Shown here: positions 63,350 through 64,000 of the stretch, piece after piece
How the letters are laid out: every line of letters starts with the position of its first letter
Numbering within the stretch: position 1 is the stretch's first letter
Assembly: GCA_964023205.1 (NCBI GenBank)
Contig: OZ026844.1
Span: forward strand, 10,402,790 to 10,466,789
DNA length: 64,000 bases
From: Lutraria lutraria
Lineage: Eukaryota; Mollusca; Bivalvia; Venerida; Mactridae
Reading direction: 5' to 3'
The notes under the pieces: model-generated
Seen by the model: the letters and a program-made list of their open reading frames with translations, nothing else
Told to the model about the DNA's origin: nothing
Databases searched by the model: none
Made by a program: the position numbers and the translations under genes

Positions 63350-63387
63350 CTGAAAACACAAACATGTAGATATTAGTCAATCACAAG

Positions 63388-63640
63388 TAAGTTTGTTTGA
63401 GTTTTACGCCCCTTTTCAACAGTCAGAGCCATATGAGGCAGACAGTTCACCTAATCAACGTTCCTGGGAAGAACCAGAACTGGACTAGACTCCCATCCTC
63501 TGTAAGCATGCACTGCCTACTTTCTCACATTAAGAGACATGGTCGGTAGCGGGGCTCGAACCCACGACCCTCTATCAGTGAGACGTTACAGTGATTTGAA
63601 GTCAACGACCTTAACCAAGCAACCACAGAGGCTGGTAAAT
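63388..63640 (-). mobile_element. tRNA-derived SINE, family A, full length
   Basis: GTTTGTTTGAGTTTTACGCC tail, GGGCTCGAACCC (box B complement), ACCTTAACCAAGCAACCACAG (box A complement region). Confidence 0.85.
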
Positions 63641-64000
63641 CAATCACAAGAAAGACATAACGCAGACGTTTGCTAGAAATACAGTATGTACAGTCCCAAC
63701 TTGTTACATTGAAGTTCAGGTACCTTGGCAAAATTGTTCAATGTAAATGAACTTCATTGTATAAATAATCGAAGAAATTCACTGTGTTCACATTCAAAAT
63801 ATCGAGTCAGATGAGAAATTAATAGGTGTTTGTGAATATATTTTTTGTTAATTGGTTTGAAATAGACGGTGACTTTATAGTTGAAAATTTATGCTTGGGC
63901 CCAAAAATCTACTTGAATACAAATGTACATAAAAAAATATCAAATTAAAAATATGTGCATCTTATTATATGAATAAGACGGATAAAATTTGGGACTTTAT
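63641..64000. other. Intron with a degenerate pogo-like start
   Basis: TACAGTCCCAACTTGTTACATTGAAG near 63690 and repeated TTCAATGTAAATGAACTTCATTG resemble 35553-35925. The element runs off or decays before the window end. Confidence 0.4.

Noticed and set aside
62650..63376. Plus-strand frames 62650-62832 and 63194-63376
   Set aside because: Antisense shadows of w2 and w1.
63360..64000. A further upstream dynein exon
   Set aside because: The stretch is a SINE A copy and AT-rich intron; no dynein-like frame is visible.

Overview
The window looks like nuclear DNA of an invertebrate animal, most likely a bivalve mollusc or another lophotrochozoan. The grounds are a gene of many short exons with GT-AG introns, AT-rich introns, tRNA-derived SINEs and a high load of short palindromic DNA transposons. 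No tool was run. The species cannot be named from the sequence.

One gene fills the window on the minus strand: an axonemal dynein heavy chain of the single-headed inner-arm type (DNAH3/DNAH7/DNAH12 group, exact orthologue not decided). I reconstructed 58 coding exons, w1 to w58 in transcription order, from 63349 down to 3344. They total about 9.4 kb of coding sequence, roughly 3,140 residues. Nearly every junction has AG and GT in the right place and a matching codon phase. Order along the protein: N-terminal tail (w1-w8, about 63.3-58.7 kb), linker (w9-w18, 58.0-50.5 kb), AAA1 (w19-w22, 49.8-44.9 kb), AAA2 (w23-w28, 44.5-37.8 kb), acidic AAA2-AAA3 connector with a 27-base microexon (w29-w33), AAA3 (w34-w39, 19.0-15.2 kb), AAA4 (w40-w45, 14.7-11.6 kb), stalk and microtubule-binding tip (w46-w49, 11.2-8.9 kb), AAA5 and buttress (w50-w55, 8.7-5.2 kb) and the start of AAA6 (w56-w58, 4.9-3.3 kb). 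Both ends of the gene lie outside the window. A 200-base run of N at 4907-5106 hides at least one exon, and the exon beside it carries an apparent one-base deletion.

The rest is intron. It holds at least four tRNA-derived SINE families, many short terminal-inverted-repeat elements (a large set shares pogo/Tigger-like ends TA-CAGTNNAACC), several nested insertions, and minisatellites. I see no second gene, no RNA gene and no transposase reading frame.

The most unusual feature is a tandem array of about 42 copies of a 69-base unit (45652-48585). Each unit fuses the first 16-17 bases of dynein exon w21, its 3' splice site with adjoining intron, and the tRNA-like head of a SINE whose body still sits at the far end of the array. 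Two smaller tandem duplications also start at exon edges of this gene: at the donor of w27 and at the acceptor of w45.
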